Source: Roseiflexus sp. RS-1
Lineage (GTDB): Bacteria > Chloroflexota > Chloroflexia > Chloroflexales > Roseiflexaceae
DNA length: 64,000 nt
Direction of reading: 5' to 3'
NCBI RefSeq assembly: GCF_000016665.1
Contig: NC_009523.1
Coordinates: forward strand, 1,612,001 to 1,676,000
In this document: piece after piece, positions 1 to 9,679 of the stretch
Position numbering within the stretch: position 1 is the stretch's first letter
How the letters are laid out: each line of letters begins with the position of its first letter
Notes under the pieces: model-generated
Databases searched by the model: none
The model's input: the letters and a program-made list of their open reading frames with translations, nothing else
Told to the model about the DNA's origin: nothing
Program-made: the position numbers and the translations under genes

Positions 1-156
1 GATGAGCGCCGGTTGACTCTCGCGCGCCAATGCAATGCCTGCCGGTCCATCTTCGCATATCCGCAGCGCATATCCGCGCGCTTCCAGAATGCGGCGCACC
101 AGCAACTGATTATCGTGGTTGTCTTCGATGTACAGAATGGTCGTTGGATCGCTCAT
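1..156 (-). CDS. Response regulator receiver domain protein (partial)
   Basis: Reading leftwards from ATG at 156, 52 codons are open to the window edge, so the C-terminus is missing. The start (MSDPTTILYIEDNHDNQLLVRRI) is a CheY-like receiver: a hydrophobic beta-1 strand followed by the acidic pair E-D that binds magnesium, then an amphipathic helix. The phosphoacceptor aspartate lies outside the window. The ATG overlaps the TGA of the upstream histidine kinase (ATGA, 4 bp), so the two are translationally coupled and probably form one two-component pathway. Whether an output domain follows cannot be seen. The gene is visible only as an open frame running off the edge. Confidence 0.85.
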   Translation of the reverse strand, partial: MSDPTTILYIEDNHDNQLLVRRILEARGYALRICEDGPAGIALARESQPALI

Positions 157-2837
157 TGGTCGATGAGTGACGTTTGCACTTCAACATGCCTGACGCCTGA
201 CGCATCCGCAGGTTCCTCGTTGCCTTCCAGTCGGCCATTGCGCTTCACAAACGTGCATGGAAGAATGAACGTGAAGACACTCCCCTTGCCTGGTTCGCTC
301 TCTGCCCAGATACGTCCGCCGTGCGCTTCGATCAGACGTCGGCTGATCGCCAGACCCAACCCGCTGCCGTGCTGTCGGTCGCCGGCACGCACCTGATGGA
401 ACGCCTCGAAGATGCGTGTGAGATCTTCCGGCGCAATACCAACGCCGGTATCGCGAACACTGACGGCGATGTAGGGATGCAGGCGCTGCCCGTTGCGCAC
501 AATCACCGCACCTGCGCTTTTCGTGCCAGGCTGTGTGTCGGGCGCCGCCACACACCGTGCGCTGATGTCGATACTTCCCCGCTTCGTAAACTTGACCGCG
601 TTGGACAACAGGTTCAGCAACACCTGACGAATTCTGGCGGCGTCGGCATACGCATACGGCAGGCGTTCAGGCAACGCCAGGTTGAGCGTAATCGGGCGGT
701 TGTGCAGCAACCCCTGCACCGTTTCGGTCACCTCAACAATCAGGGCGCGCACGTCAACCGGCGCCAGTTCCAGTTCGATCTTGCCCGCCTCGATACGCGC
801 CAGATCGAGGAGATCGTCGATCAGGTGCAGCAGGAAGCGACCATTCCGGTTGATGATCTTCAAATCCTCGCGTTGCAGCGGTGTGACAGGACCATCGATC
901 TCATCGAGCATGACGGTTGAAAACCCGATGATGGCATTGAGCGGCGTGCGCAGTTCGTGTGAAACTGCCGCCAGGAACTGCCCTTTCAGCCGATCCGCCT
1001 CCTGGGCGCGCGCCAGGGCGGTGCGCAACTCGGCGGTACGCTGCGCGACCTGGCGCTCGAGATCGGCGTAGAGCATCGTATTCTCAAGCGCCAGACCGGA
1101 CATACCGGCATAGGTCATCAACTGTGCCGCGTCACGCGCCGTCGGCGTGCGTCCTGGTTCGTCGAAGGCGGCTGCCAGCAGCCCGATCACGCGCTTCTCG
1201 TGACCAAACAGCGGCGCCTGCACCGATGCGCCCCATAGCGCCTGATCGGACGGTTCGCCGATGATCACCGCCTGCCCGCTGCGGACCACATCCGCCGCCA
1301 TGGAGTCGCTATCGAGCGAGATTGGCGCCGCATCCGCCAGAAGCCGGGCAACCTGATCGGCGTCACCCTCGCCGACCCATGCGCTCACCGGGCGCAGCGT
1401 GCGCTGTTCGATCAGGTACAGGACAGCGCGATCGAAATCCAGACATTCGCACACCCCGCGCGGAATAGCGTCGAGTTGATCTCGCACCGATGCAATCGTG
1501 CGGAAGCGGTTGGACATATCGTTCAGCGCCGCCAGTTGACGCAGGTTCAGCTCCAGTTCACCGATCTTCTCGCGCAAGGCGTCGGTCATGGTGTTGAATG
1601 AACGACCGACATTGGCAATTTCTGGAGCGCCCTCTTCCGGTACGCGATAGGTCAGATCACCGGCGGCGACCCGCTGCGCCGCCGCCTGCAACTCACGCAA
1701 CGGGCGCGTCAGGATCAGCGCCGCTGGCATGCTGAGCACCGCCACCACAACAACGCTCAGCACAATCACTGCGACGATCTGACCGCTCAGCGTCTCCTGC
1801 CGCCTGGTGATCGCTTCACTGACCTGCTGAACGAACCCGGTGACTTCGGCAACCGGGATGACGATCCCGACACTCCAGCCTGCACTGGCAATCGGCGCGA
1901 ATGCCAGATATACTTCTTCATCCTGCAACATCATGCGCACGACGCCCTGATCCGCGCGCGTCATGCGCGCAGCAGCGTCGCGCAACTGCGGATTGGGATC
2001 GTTCAACAGATTGTCGGTTGCAATCGGTTGATCCCACCGCCCCTGCCGATTCAGCAGGTTGTTGTGGAGCAGCACATCGCCACGCTGATTGATCAAAAAT
2101 GCCGAACCGCCCGGCGGAATATCAATCGAAAGAATATCCTGCTGGATCGTTTCCAACAGCACATCAAAGCCAACGACGCCGATGAAAGCGCCTCGTTCGT
2201 CGTAGAGCGGCGCGGCGCAGGTGGTTGTCAGTTTCTTGGTATTGGCATCGACATAGGTATCGACCCATACGGTTCTGCCAGCATCACGGGCAGCGATATA
2301 CCAGCTGCGTTTGCGCGGGTCAAAGGGCTTGATCGCATCGAGAACATCGATGATATCCTGGTCGAAAGCGAGCACCCCGCCATCCTCAAACGCGACATAC
2401 CCCAGGCTCACCATGCCATCCTGCCCGACCGAAGCGCGCAGGAGCGGGATGTACTGACGGGCAAGCGTCACCGTTGCGGCGTGGGAACGCAACGCAGCTG
2501 GCGTGGGACCGTCCGGCGCAATCCAGACGCGCTCTGATGCGACGGTCGGATTGGAGAAGTTTCCCGGTCGGTACGTGACGATTGTTTCGACCTGATGATA
2601 GATGCGGTCGAGTTTCGCGTCGTAGAGGTTGGCTTTATCGGTCACCCAGCGTGCGAGATCGCTTTCGGTCTGCTCGCGCAAGGCTTCGGATGCGGTCTGC
2701 ACCGCGATGCTGCGGGCGCGGTCGAGCGTGGAAAGGCTGAGCGCGCTCACAAAGAGCAGCGGCGCCAGCGCCAGCACGAGCGCCACCAGGGTTATCCTGG
2801 TGCGTACTGTCAGATGCCACGACCGACGAGATGCCAT
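153..2837 (-). CDS. Membrane sensor histidine kinase (Cache-HAMP-GAF-HisKA-HATPase)
   Basis: An 894-residue sensor kinase. I chose the start MASRRSWHL at 2837 because the frame upstream of it is low quality and the first membrane helix follows at about residues 15-35. An extracellular double-Cache-like region covers about 38-345, a second helix about 350-372, HAMP to about 425 and a GAF-like domain about 440-575. The HisKA H-box SHELRTPLNAIIGFS is near residue 628. The ATPase boxes follow: N (LLNLLSNAVKF), G1 (DTGVGIAPED) and G2 (GSGLGLAISRR). It should sense a small extracytoplasmic ligand and pass phosphate to the response regulator that begins inside its stop codon. The ligand cannot be predicted. 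Confidence 0.92.
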   Translation of the reverse strand: MASRRSWHLTVRTRITLVALVLALAPLLFVSALSLSTLDRARSIAVQTASEALREQTESDLARWVTDKANLYDAKLDRIYHQVETIVTYRPGNFSNPTVASERVWIAPDGPTPAALRSHAATVTLARQYIPLLRASVGQDGMVSLGYVAFEDGGVLAFDQDIIDVLDAIKPFDPRKRSWYIAARDAGRTVWVDTYVDANTKKLTTTCAAPLYDERGAFIGVVGFDVLLETIQQDILSIDIPPGGSAFLINQRGDVLLHNNLLNRQGRWDQPIATDNLLNDPNPQLRDAAARMTRADQGVVRMMLQDEEVYLAFAPIASAGWSVGIVIPVAEVTGFVQQVSEAITRRQETLSGQIVAVIVLSVVVVAVLSMPAALILTRPLRELQAAAQRVAAGDLTYRVPEEGAPEIANVGRSFNTMTDALREKIGELELNLRQLAALNDMSNRFRTIASVRDQLDAIPRGVCECLDFDRAVLYLIEQRTLRPVSAWVGEGDADQVARLLADAAPISLDSDSMAADVVRSGQAVIIGEPSDQALWGASVQAPLFGHEKRVIGLLAAAFDEPGRTPTARDAAQLMTYAGMSGLALENTMLYADLERQVAQRTAELRTALARAQEADRLKGQFLAAVSHELRTPLNAIIGFSTVMLDEIDGPVTPLQREDLKIINRNGRFLLHLIDDLLDLARIEAGKIELELAPVDVRALIVEVTETVQGLLHNRPITLNLALPERLPYAYADAARIRQVLLNLLSNAVKFTKRGSIDISARCVAAPDTQPGTKSAGAVIVRNGQRLHPYIAVSVRDTGVGIAPEDLTRIFEAFHQVRAGDRQHGSGLGLAISRRLIEAHGGRIWAESEPGKGSVFTFILPCTFVKRNGRLEGNEEPADASGVRHVEVQTSLIDQ

Positions 2838-2959
2838 GATGACTGGATGCTCACAGGTTGTGGGTGATCTCCCAAAACACGGGGTTCGATGCGTCAATAG
2901 TACCACATCTTGCCGCCGACGCTCAAGCAGGAAGATGAACATTGTCTTACAGCATCGAG

Positions 2960-2988
2960 TTGCATCGCGCGCCGGTTACCGGTATACT
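2960..2988 (+). promoter_or_regulatory. Sigma70-type promoter of argS
   Basis: TTGCAT at 2960-2965 and TATACT at 2983-2988 are separated by exactly 17 bp, about 30 bp before the argS ATG. It lies in the short divergent gap between the kinase and argS. Confidence 0.6.
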
Positions 2989-3018
2989 GCCCCTGGTTCA
3001 AGTCAGATTGAGGGTTCT

Positions 3019-4860
3019 ATGGAGTACGCACTTGATCGCTTCGTTCGTGAAGCGCGCGCTGTTATTGCCAGCACCAATCTGGTCGACGAACACCTGATCG
3101 AACTCGTCACGCCCAAGCCCAACATCCCGGCTGATCTGGCGTTTCCGACGTTCCGCGCCGCGAAAGAGGCGGGGATCGCGCCGCCGCAACTGGCGCAGCG
3201 TATCGTCGAAAAGGCGCAGGTTCCTGCCGGCTCGCTCATCGGCTCGGTCGAGGCGACCGGTCCGTTTGTCAATTTCAGTCTCGACGCTCCAGGTCTGGCA
3301 GCAGCGGTTCTCGACGAGGTCGAGCGACTCGGCGCGCGGTACGGCAGCGACGATCAGGGCGCCGGGAAGACGATCGTCATCGATTATTCGTCGCCGAACG
3401 TTGCAAAAACCATGCACGTCGGGCACATTCGTTCGACGATCATCGGGCAATCGCTGTACCACATCTTCGATTTCCTCGGGTATCGCGTCATTGGCGATAA
3501 CCATCTGGGCGATTGGGGAAAACAGTTCGGCATGAATATCGCCGCGATTGTGCGGTGGGGCAAACCGGAGGGTGATGACGAAGACGCGATTGCTGCGCTC
3601 GACAAACTGTATGCGCGCTACAGTGCGCTTGTCAAAGAGGATGAGGCGCTGCGTGCAGAAGCGGCGCGGTGGGCAAAGCGCCTCGAACAGAACGACCCGG
3701 AGGCGCTGGCAAAACGTGAATGGATCGCCGAATTGCAGGCGCGCGCAGCGCAACCGAACCACGACGATGAAGCCCGCGCCTGGTCGCTCAAACTCGAACA
3801 GGGTGATCCACTGGCGCGCGAGTTGTGGCAATGGATGGTCGATCTGACCATCAAAGCCAACCAGCGCAACTATGATCGTCTGGGGGTGCGGTTCGATTAC
3901 GTCCTGGGTGAAAGTTTCTACGCGCCGATGCTGGATGCGTTGATCGAGGAAGCTATCGAGAAGCGCGTCGCCTATCGTGATGAGGATGGCGCGGTTGTGG
4001 TCGATGACCTGGCGCCGGAGTTGCCAACGTTCCTGCTGCAACGCAGCGACAGCGGCACGCTCTACCACACGCGCGATCTGGCGTGCATCGTTTACCGCGA
4101 GCGTGAGTTTCATCCGGCGAAGATCATCTACGTGGTCGATGCCCGTCAGGAACTCCACTTTCGTCAACTGTTCGCGCTGGCGCGCGCGATGGGATACGCC
4201 CAGGATATTGAACTGATCCATGTCAGGTTTGGAACGATCTTCGATCAGCAAGGTCGCCCACTCTCGACTCGCGCTGGCAACATGGTCTACCTGGCAGACC
4301 TGCTCGACGAAGCGCACGCCCGTGCGCGCGCCGTTGTTGAACAGGCAAGCCCCGACCTGTCGGAGGCGGAAAAAGAGGCGATCGCCGAAGCAGTCGGCGT
4401 CGGCGCGGTGATCTACAACGACCTGTATCAGGATCCGCGCCGCGACATCCGGCTCGATTGGGAGCGTATGCTGGCGATTGAGGGAAACAGTGCGCCCTAC
4501 ATCCAGTATATGCATGCGCGTTGCTGCTCGATCCTGCGCAAAGCCGCAGAAGAAGGGATTGCCGCTGAAGGGGGCGATGCCGCGCTCCTGACCCATCCTT
4601 CAGAGACAGCGGTCATCAAACAACTGGCAAAACTTCCTGGCGCAGTCCGCGAAGCGGGTGAACGGTATGCGCCGTTCGTCATCGCCGAATGGTGTTATGA
4701 GACGGCGCGGGCGCTGTCAGCATTCTACCGCGATTGTTCAGTTCTCAGGGCGGAGACGCCCGCCCTGCGTGCTGCACGTTTGCGCCTGGTTGCAGCGACG
4801 GCACAGGGGTTGCGGAATGGTCTGGCGCTCCTTGGCATCAAGGCGCCTGAGCGCATGTAA
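3019..4860 (+). CDS. argS: Arginine--tRNA ligase
   Basis: A 613-residue class I synthetase that charges tRNA(Arg) in the cytoplasm. The ATG at 3019 begins MEYALDRFVREA and sits about 30 bp behind a good promoter; the longer open frame upstream overlaps the divergent kinase gene. Visible motifs are the ArgS N-terminal domain (about 1-110), the HIGH equivalent HVGH within SSPNVAKTMHVGHIRST, the KMSKS-region equivalent STRAGNMVYLADLL, and the C-terminal DALR anticodon-binding domain. The protein is slightly long because a segment of the catalytic-domain insertion appears twice: ARWAKRLEQNDPEALAKREW and, about 40 residues later, ARAWSLKLEQGDPLARELW. The usual ArgS has one such segment. Confidence 0.97.
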   Translation: MEYALDRFVREARAVIASTNLVDEHLIELVTPKPNIPADLAFPTFRAAKEAGIAPPQLAQRIVEKAQVPAGSLIGSVEATGPFVNFSLDAPGLAAAVLDEVERLGARYGSDDQGAGKTIVIDYSSPNVAKTMHVGHIRSTIIGQSLYHIFDFLGYRVIGDNHLGDWGKQFGMNIAAIVRWGKPEGDDEDAIAALDKLYARYSALVKEDEALRAEAARWAKRLEQNDPEALAKREWIAELQARAAQPNHDDEARAWSLKLEQGDPLARELWQWMVDLTIKANQRNYDRLGVRFDYVLGESFYAPMLDALIEEAIEKRVAYRDEDGAVVVDDLAPELPTFLLQRSDSGTLYHTRDLACIVYREREFHPAKIIYVVDARQELHFRQLFALARAMGYAQDIELIHVRFGTIFDQQGRPLSTRAGNMVYLADLLDEAHARARAVVEQASPDLSEAEKEAIAEAVGVGAVIYNDLYQDPRRDIRLDWERMLAIEGNSAPYIQYMHARCCSILRKAAEEGIAAEGGDAALLTHPSETAVIKQLAKLPGAVREAGERYAPFVIAEWCYETARALSAFYRDCSVLRAETPALRAARLRLVAATAQGLRNGLALLGIKAPERM

Positions 4861-4870
4861 ACGGAGACGT

Positions 4871-5668
4871 ATGATACCCGAATTGAACCGCTTCACTGCG
4901 GTGATCTTCGATATGGACGGCGTGTTGTACCGCGGGTCGCGGGCATTGCCGGGGGTGAACGAGCTGCTGGCGCTGTTCGATGCGCGCGGCGTGATCTATG
5001 CCTGCTGCACCAACAACGCCACAATGACCCCTGCTCAGTACGAAGCCAAACTCGCAGCAATGGGGATCCGTATGCCAGCTGCGCGCATTGTCACGTCATC
5101 GGTGGCGACGCGACGCTGGCTCGAAACGCAGGCGCCGCGCGGCACGGGCGTGTTTGTGATCGGTATGGATGGTCTGCGCAGTGCGCTCTTCGATGATGGC
5201 TACTTCGTGGAAGACGATGAACATCCGGCATTCGTCGTGGTCGGCATGGACTTCGAGGTGACCTACCGCCGCCTGCGTAAGGCATGCCTGCTCATCCGCG
5301 CTGGCGCGCGTTTCATTGGCACAAATCCCGATACAACGTTCCCGGCGGAGGACGGGATCGTGCCAGGGTGCGGCGCGTTACTGGCGCTCCTGCGCGTCAG
5401 CACCGAAACCGAACCGTTCGTCATCGGCAAGCCCGGACCCACCATGTTCCGCGCTGCTATCGAGATTCTGGGGGCGGACGCTACGCGCACGCTGACCATC
5501 GGCGACCGACTCGACACCGACATCGCTGGCGCCCGCGCTGCGGGGCTTGCCAGTGCGCTGGTGTTGACCGGCGTCACGACGCCTGCCATGCTGGAACAGA
5601 GCGCCATTCAGCCGGATTTTGTCTTCCGTGATCTGATCGAACTGCGCGAAGCCTGGGCAGGCGCATAA
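4871..5668 (+). CDS. HAD-superfamily phosphatase, NagD-like
   Basis: A 265-residue haloacid-dehalogenase-type hydrolase. Motif I is FDMDGVLYRG, with the nucleophile and acid/base aspartates. Motif II lies near CCTNNATMTP, a conserved lysine is in IGKPGP and motif IV is IGDRLDTDIAGA. This order, with a large C2-type cap between motifs II and III, is typical of the NagD / p-nitrophenylphosphatase / phosphoglycolate phosphatase group. The physiological substrate is unknown. It starts at ATG 4871, only 10 bp after argS and just behind GGAGACGT, so it is probably co-transcribed with argS. Confidence 0.88.
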   Translation: MIPELNRFTAVIFDMDGVLYRGSRALPGVNELLALFDARGVIYACCTNNATMTPAQYEAKLAAMGIRMPAARIVTSSVATRRWLETQAPRGTGVFVIGMDGLRSALFDDGYFVEDDEHPAFVVVGMDFEVTYRRLRKACLLIRAGARFIGTNPDTTFPAEDGIVPGCGALLALLRVSTETEPFVIGKPGPTMFRAAIEILGADATRTLTIGDRLDTDIAGARAAGLASALVLTGVTTPAMLEQSAIQPDFVFRDLIELREAWAGA

Positions 5669-5745
5669 ACGCAATCCAACGCTGACGGGCGTCATCGGTG
5701 CGGTGCGCCAGACATCGTTTGCATCAGGATGCAGCGCCGCACCGG

Positions 5746-6081
5746 TCAGAATGGTTCGATTCCCGCATCTGCCAGTTCATCGGCGAACCGCTCGACATCA
5801 CGGTTGTTTTTCAATGTCTCGATCTTGCGCAATAGCGCCTGTCGATCAACCCCCTCGGCGATCACCGCACGCGCCACATACTGGCGCAGGTACGATTGCA
5901 GCAACCGCAGATCCTCCGGCGATAGCCGCTCGCCACTGAAATAGCGCTCGACAGCGCCCGACAGTTTGCCAGTCTGCTCGGTCATCCAGAAGTGCGGCGG
6001 TTGCGGCGTCGGAAAGGGATAGGGATAATCGGGATTGGGCACGTAGATCAGATCATCGATCTGCTCGGCAGGATCGGGCAT
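5746..6081 (-). CDS. Small conserved hypothetical protein
   Basis: A 111-residue protein that I do not recognise. The N-terminal third is rich in proline and aromatics (DYPYPFPTPQPPHFW). The rest is charged and probably helical (LSPEDLRLLQSYLRQYV, then DRQALLRKIETL), with no signal peptide or membrane helix. It runs convergent to the HAD gene. A plausible promoter lies about 75 bp upstream on the same strand. Codon use looks like the neighbours. No function is proposed. Confidence 0.7.
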   Translation of the reverse strand: MPDPAEQIDDLIYVPNPDYPYPFPTPQPPHFWMTEQTGKLSGAVERYFSGERLSPEDLRLLQSYLRQYVARAVIAEGVDRQALLRKIETLKNNRDVERFADELADAGIEPF

Positions 6082-6156
6082 ACGCTCTGCTCCTGATCAT
6101 CAAAGACCTCAAATGCGCAAAAAGTGGGCGCGTTGCAGAAAGAACGGCTTTGGAGT

Positions 6157-6186
6157 ATGATACCAGGGAAAGCAAACCGTTAGCAA
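6157..6186 (-). promoter_or_regulatory. Putative promoter for the 111-residue gene
   Basis: On the minus strand TTGCTA (6181-6186) and TATCAT (6157-6162) are 18 bp apart, giving a leader of about 70 nt to the ATG at 6081. The rest of the 6082-6364 gap shows no other clear feature. Confidence 0.4.
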
Positions 6187-6364
6187 AACATGAAAGGGGG
6201 TGGGCAGTCGTCCAGCACGGCAGATCGAGCGTAAAAAAGAAGAACTGTCGTGGTCATAGCAGGTATTGACGTTCGCTGAAGTCCATCGGCGCACATTGAT
6301 CGTGTTGGCGCAGGGACGGGCAAACAAAACAGAGTATCAGAATTTCTCGCCTGGAGTGTTCTTT

Positions 6365-8689
6365 ATGTCGCAAAATGGGAATGGTTCGTCAGGGGGAATG
6401 CGGTGGTTTCGAGCAGATTTGCACATTCATACTCCTGCTTCAGAAGACTATGCGGAACCAGAAGTCACATTTCTTGACATTCTGCAGGAGGCCGAACGAC
6501 GAGGTCTCGATATCATCGCATTTACCGATCACAACACAGTTCGTGGATATGAATTGATGCGTCAGGAGATCGAGTTTCTCCAGACGCTCGAACGGCAGCA
6601 ACGCATCACAGAAGAGGAACAGGTTCGTCTCAACGAGTACCGGCGTTTACTGGCGCATATTACGGTTCTGCCGGGGTTTGAATTCACATCGCACTATGGC
6701 GCGCACATTCTGGGAATCTTTGCTCCTGATCGCCCGATCAGTCTGATCGAGGCGACGCTGTTGCAACTCGGCGTGCCGCCGGATCTGCTCAAAAAGGGCG
6801 CCTGTTCGATTGCCGATACGCGGCATGTGACCGACGCCTACGAGATCATCAATCGCGCTGGCGGCATTGTGATCGCCCCCCACGCGAACGGACCGAACGG
6901 GGTCATTACCGAAACGCTGCGGATGGGTACCAGCGGTCAGGCGCGGGTTGCGGCAACGCAGCATCCGGCGCTCCACGCGCTCGAATTCATCAACTTCTAC
7001 ACCGACCACGAGAAGTTTACGTCACCAACGTTCTACAACGGCAAGACGGAGCACTATGAGCGTCGCATGTTCTGCATCCAGGGTTCGGATGCGCACCGAC
7101 TGCGGCGGGTGAATGCCGGTGAGGGGAATGGCTGGCATCGCCATGGCATTGGCGACCGGTATGTTGAGTTGCTCCTGCCGGCGCCGACGTTTCAGGCATT
7201 GAAGGAACTGTTCGGTTCACAGGATTTCGATCGGGTGCGCGTTCCCAAGCGCGATCAGAAACAGTGGGAGATCGATACGCTCCGCTTCGGCGCTCAGAGT
7301 GATCGGCAGGTGTTGCGTGCGGAGACCGATGCCGAGACGCTCTGGCAGGATGTCGCAGCGCTGGCGAATGTCGGCGGTGGAACACTGATCGTCGGCGGCA
7401 CGGGCGCCGAACTGACCGGCGTCGAGCATCCCGACCAGTTGAGCGAAATGTTGCGGCGCAGCGTGCAGGAAAACCTGACGCCTCAGCCATACCTGATATT
7501 TGAACTGATCGCGTATGAAGGGCGCGATCTGCTGCGCGTCGAAGTGCGTGCCACCGAGTCACCGCCGTATGTCGGGCGCAACGGTGTGATCTACACCCGT
7601 CAGGAAGGCAAGACGGTGATAGCCGATCGCGCCGAGATTATTCAACTCTGCCGGCGCGCATTAGCGGAAGGCGCTGCCACACCGCTCGACAATGGGCAGG
7701 AACTGGACCTGCCGCGCAGCGGCGTGGAGATCGTCGATGCGCAGAAACGGGCAGGCGTCTGGTTATACGAAGTGCGCGACCTGCGCACCACCTCAGGCGT
7801 CACGCGCGATCATGCGCAGGGACTGTGGGCATATGCCATCAGCCGGTACGAGGATGTGCGCGAAGGACGGATCGACCTGCAAAGCCAGGTGAAGTGGAAG
7901 GGGCGTTTGGGATTGTGGCGCGCCTATCGTCAGGGAAATCGCACCAAGTACGACCTGGTGCATCGTGATGTCAATGGCGTCATCGACCATATCTTTTTTG
8001 GCGTCTCGGATTGGGGGTTGAGTCCTGCCTGGCAGGCGTTGATCAGTGATCGCGCCGGTGATGCAATCGAACATGAGCCGCGTTCGTTCGGCGACGATGC
8101 ACCACCCGGCGATCCGGATCAGTTCGAAGAACCGGGTCATAGTGAGGCGCCCTGGGGCGACCGACGCCCGCGCTGGCGGGGGCGCGGCGGGGTCTGGCGC
8201 ATCGGACGCGATGCGCAGGGCAATGTCTATTTCGATCTGATGATGCGCAGCAAAGAGGGGGACGAGATCAAGGAATACCCCGGCGTGCCCCGCGAGAAAT
8301 TGACCGAGGCGTGGATGAATCTGATTCGCGTGCCACGTCCACGCACCGGCATCGAGGTCGTCGAAATCATCGTTGATGAGCACGGTGATCGTCGCTTCGT
8401 CTTCCGCAATCTGCGCACCGGCGAACTGAGCAATGCGCCATGGCGCCTCCAGGATATCGAGGAGGGAACGGTGCGACAGTACGCCGCACGCATGGCATTG
8501 CAGGATATGCCGCTCGATGAGAGCAAAGTGCGCTGGTGGGGCAATCTGGGGTATATGCGTCCGATGCGCAAGCAGGTCGATCTGGTCTACCGTGATGAGA
8601 ACGGCATCGACCATATCTACTACGCTGCGCGGCGCGATGAGTTGTCGGGCGAGTGGCGCGAACTCCTCGATGAGTATGGCGATGTGTAG
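6365..8689 (+). CDS. PHP metal-hydrolase / AlbA_2 (Schlafen-type) fusion protein
   Basis: A 774-residue multidomain protein, starting at MSQNGNG. The N-terminal PHP phosphoesterase domain (about 10-270) shows DLHIHT, FTDHNT, PGFEFTSHYGAH, VIAPHAN and QGSDAH, which supply the usual metal ligands. It is followed by an AlbA_2 / divergent-AAA-like domain (about 310-440: FGAQSDRQVLRAE, LANVGGGTLIVGG, SPPYVGRNGVIYTRQ). The last ~300 residues are unassigned but repeat internally: KGRLGLWRAYRQ...YDLVHRD and WGNLGYMRPMRK...DLVYRDENG. AlbA_2 domains are linked to nucleic-acid binding or cleavage. A role in nucleic-acid processing or defence is inference. It stands alone, with 284 bp upstream. Confidence 0.85.
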   Translation: MSQNGNGSSGGMRWFRADLHIHTPASEDYAEPEVTFLDILQEAERRGLDIIAFTDHNTVRGYELMRQEIEFLQTLERQQRITEEEQVRLNEYRRLLAHITVLPGFEFTSHYGAHILGIFAPDRPISLIEATLLQLGVPPDLLKKGACSIADTRHVTDAYEIINRAGGIVIAPHANGPNGVITETLRMGTSGQARVAATQHPALHALEFINFYTDHEKFTSPTFYNGKTEHYERRMFCIQGSDAHRLRRVNAGEGNGWHRHGIGDRYVELLLPAPTFQALKELFGSQDFDRVRVPKRDQKQWEIDTLRFGAQSDRQVLRAETDAETLWQDVAALANVGGGTLIVGGTGAELTGVEHPDQLSEMLRRSVQENLTPQPYLIFELIAYEGRDLLRVEVRATESPPYVGRNGVIYTRQEGKTVIADRAEIIQLCRRALAEGAATPLDNGQELDLPRSGVEIVDAQKRAGVWLYEVRDLRTTSGVTRDHAQGLWAYAISRYEDVREGRIDLQSQVKWKGRLGLWRAYRQGNRTKYDLVHRDVNGVIDHIFFGVSDWGLSPAWQALISDRAGDAIEHEPRSFGDDAPPGDPDQFEEPGHSEAPWGDRRPRWRGRGGVWRIGRDAQGNVYFDLMMRSKEGDEIKEYPGVPREKLTEAWMNLIRVPRPRTGIEVVEIIVDEHGDRRFVFRNLRTGELSNAPWRLQDIEEGTVRQYAARMALQDMPLDESKVRWWGNLGYMRPMRKQVDLVYRDENGIDHIYYAARRDELSGEWRELLDEYGDV

Positions 8690-8735
8690 GGATCGGTGAT
8701 CAACACAACGAATGGCTGACGTTCTGGACACATCG

Positions 8736-9677
8736 ATGAAACACACCAGGCTGATCTTCCTCGTGCTGGTTGCGCTGCTGGCACCGGTTGCACAGCGCAG
8801 TGCAGCGGCGGAATCCTCGATCCTGCCTGCCTCGGTCTATCCGTCGTCGGGGCAGGCAGGAACACGCTTCGATTTTCTGGCGGACGGGTTCCAGAGCGGC
8901 GAACGGATCGATATCTGGGTCAACACACCCGACGGTCGCGCCCTGCCTGCGCGCCCCGACAGCGAACTGCAGCGGCGCGTCGCGCGCGACGGTCGCGCCG
9001 CCTGGAGCTGGACGGCGCCCAAAGATGCACAGTCGGGGAACTGGTCGCTGGTAGCGCGCGGTCAGCGCAGCGGCGTCGTGCGTGTTGGGGTGTTCACCAT
9101 TCTTCCCCCGCCGGCGCCAGCTGCGCCGGATGCCAATGCCTACCCCGCCGTCGGACGACCTGGCACGCGGTTTGTGTTCTTTGCCGCCGGATTCGCCCCC
9201 GATGATCCTATCGGCTTCTTTCTGACTGCGCCGGGTAGCGAGGAAACGCTGGTTGCGGTCGAGCAACCGCGGATCTTCAACGGGCGCGTCGATTGGGCAT
9301 GGACGGCGCCAGACAATGCGGCGCCCGGCATCTGGCGCTTCCGCGTCGTCGGCGGGAACAGCCGATTCGAGCAGACGCTGGCATTCACGGTCGAACGACC
9401 GGCAGCCGCCGTGGGGGTCAATCCAGGACGTGGACGGGCAGGTTCGCTCTTCCAGTTCTTTGCCGATGGCTTGCAGGGGCGAGAAGGGGTCATTTTCTGG
9501 GTCAACCGCCCCGATGGGCGCGCCGAAAAGGCGACTGTCGAGCGGGTAGCAGTGAACGATGGTCGGGCGGAATGGTCGTGGATCGCACCCGACGATGCCC
9601 CGCCCGGTCAGTGGTCGATGGTGGTGCGCGGCGTGAACAGCGGCATCGAGCGGGTGGTGCTGTTCGAGATACGTTGA
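8736..9677 (+). CDS. Secreted protein with three Ig-like repeats
   Basis: Starting from MKHTRLIFLVLVALL at 8736 gives a clean Sec signal peptide ending near RSAAAES; an in-frame ATG eight codons earlier is less likely. The mature part of the 313-residue protein is three repeats of about 95-100 residues. Each opens with YPxxGxxGTRFxFxAxGF or a variant, carries IDIWVNxPDGR-like and RAxWSWTAPxDAxxGxW segments, and ends in a VxVFTI-type strand. This suggests tandem beta-sandwich domains for adhesion or a cell-surface scaffold. The next gene starts 2 bp after the stop, so the two are one operon. Confidence 0.8.
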   Translation: MKHTRLIFLVLVALLAPVAQRSAAAESSILPASVYPSSGQAGTRFDFLADGFQSGERIDIWVNTPDGRALPARPDSELQRRVARDGRAAWSWTAPKDAQSGNWSLVARGQRSGVVRVGVFTILPPPAPAAPDANAYPAVGRPGTRFVFFAAGFAPDDPIGFFLTAPGSEETLVAVEQPRIFNGRVDWAWTAPDNAAPGIWRFRVVGGNSRFEQTLAFTVERPAAAVGVNPGRGRAGSLFQFFADGLQGREGVIFWVNRPDGRAEKATVERVAVNDGRAEWSWIAPDDAPPGQWSMVVRGVNSGIERVVLFEIR

Positions 9678-9679
9678 GT

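Noticed and set aside
2998-4596. Long minus-strand open frame (532 codons) across argS
   Set aside because: It is antisense to a well-supported synthetase in high-GC DNA and has no family features.
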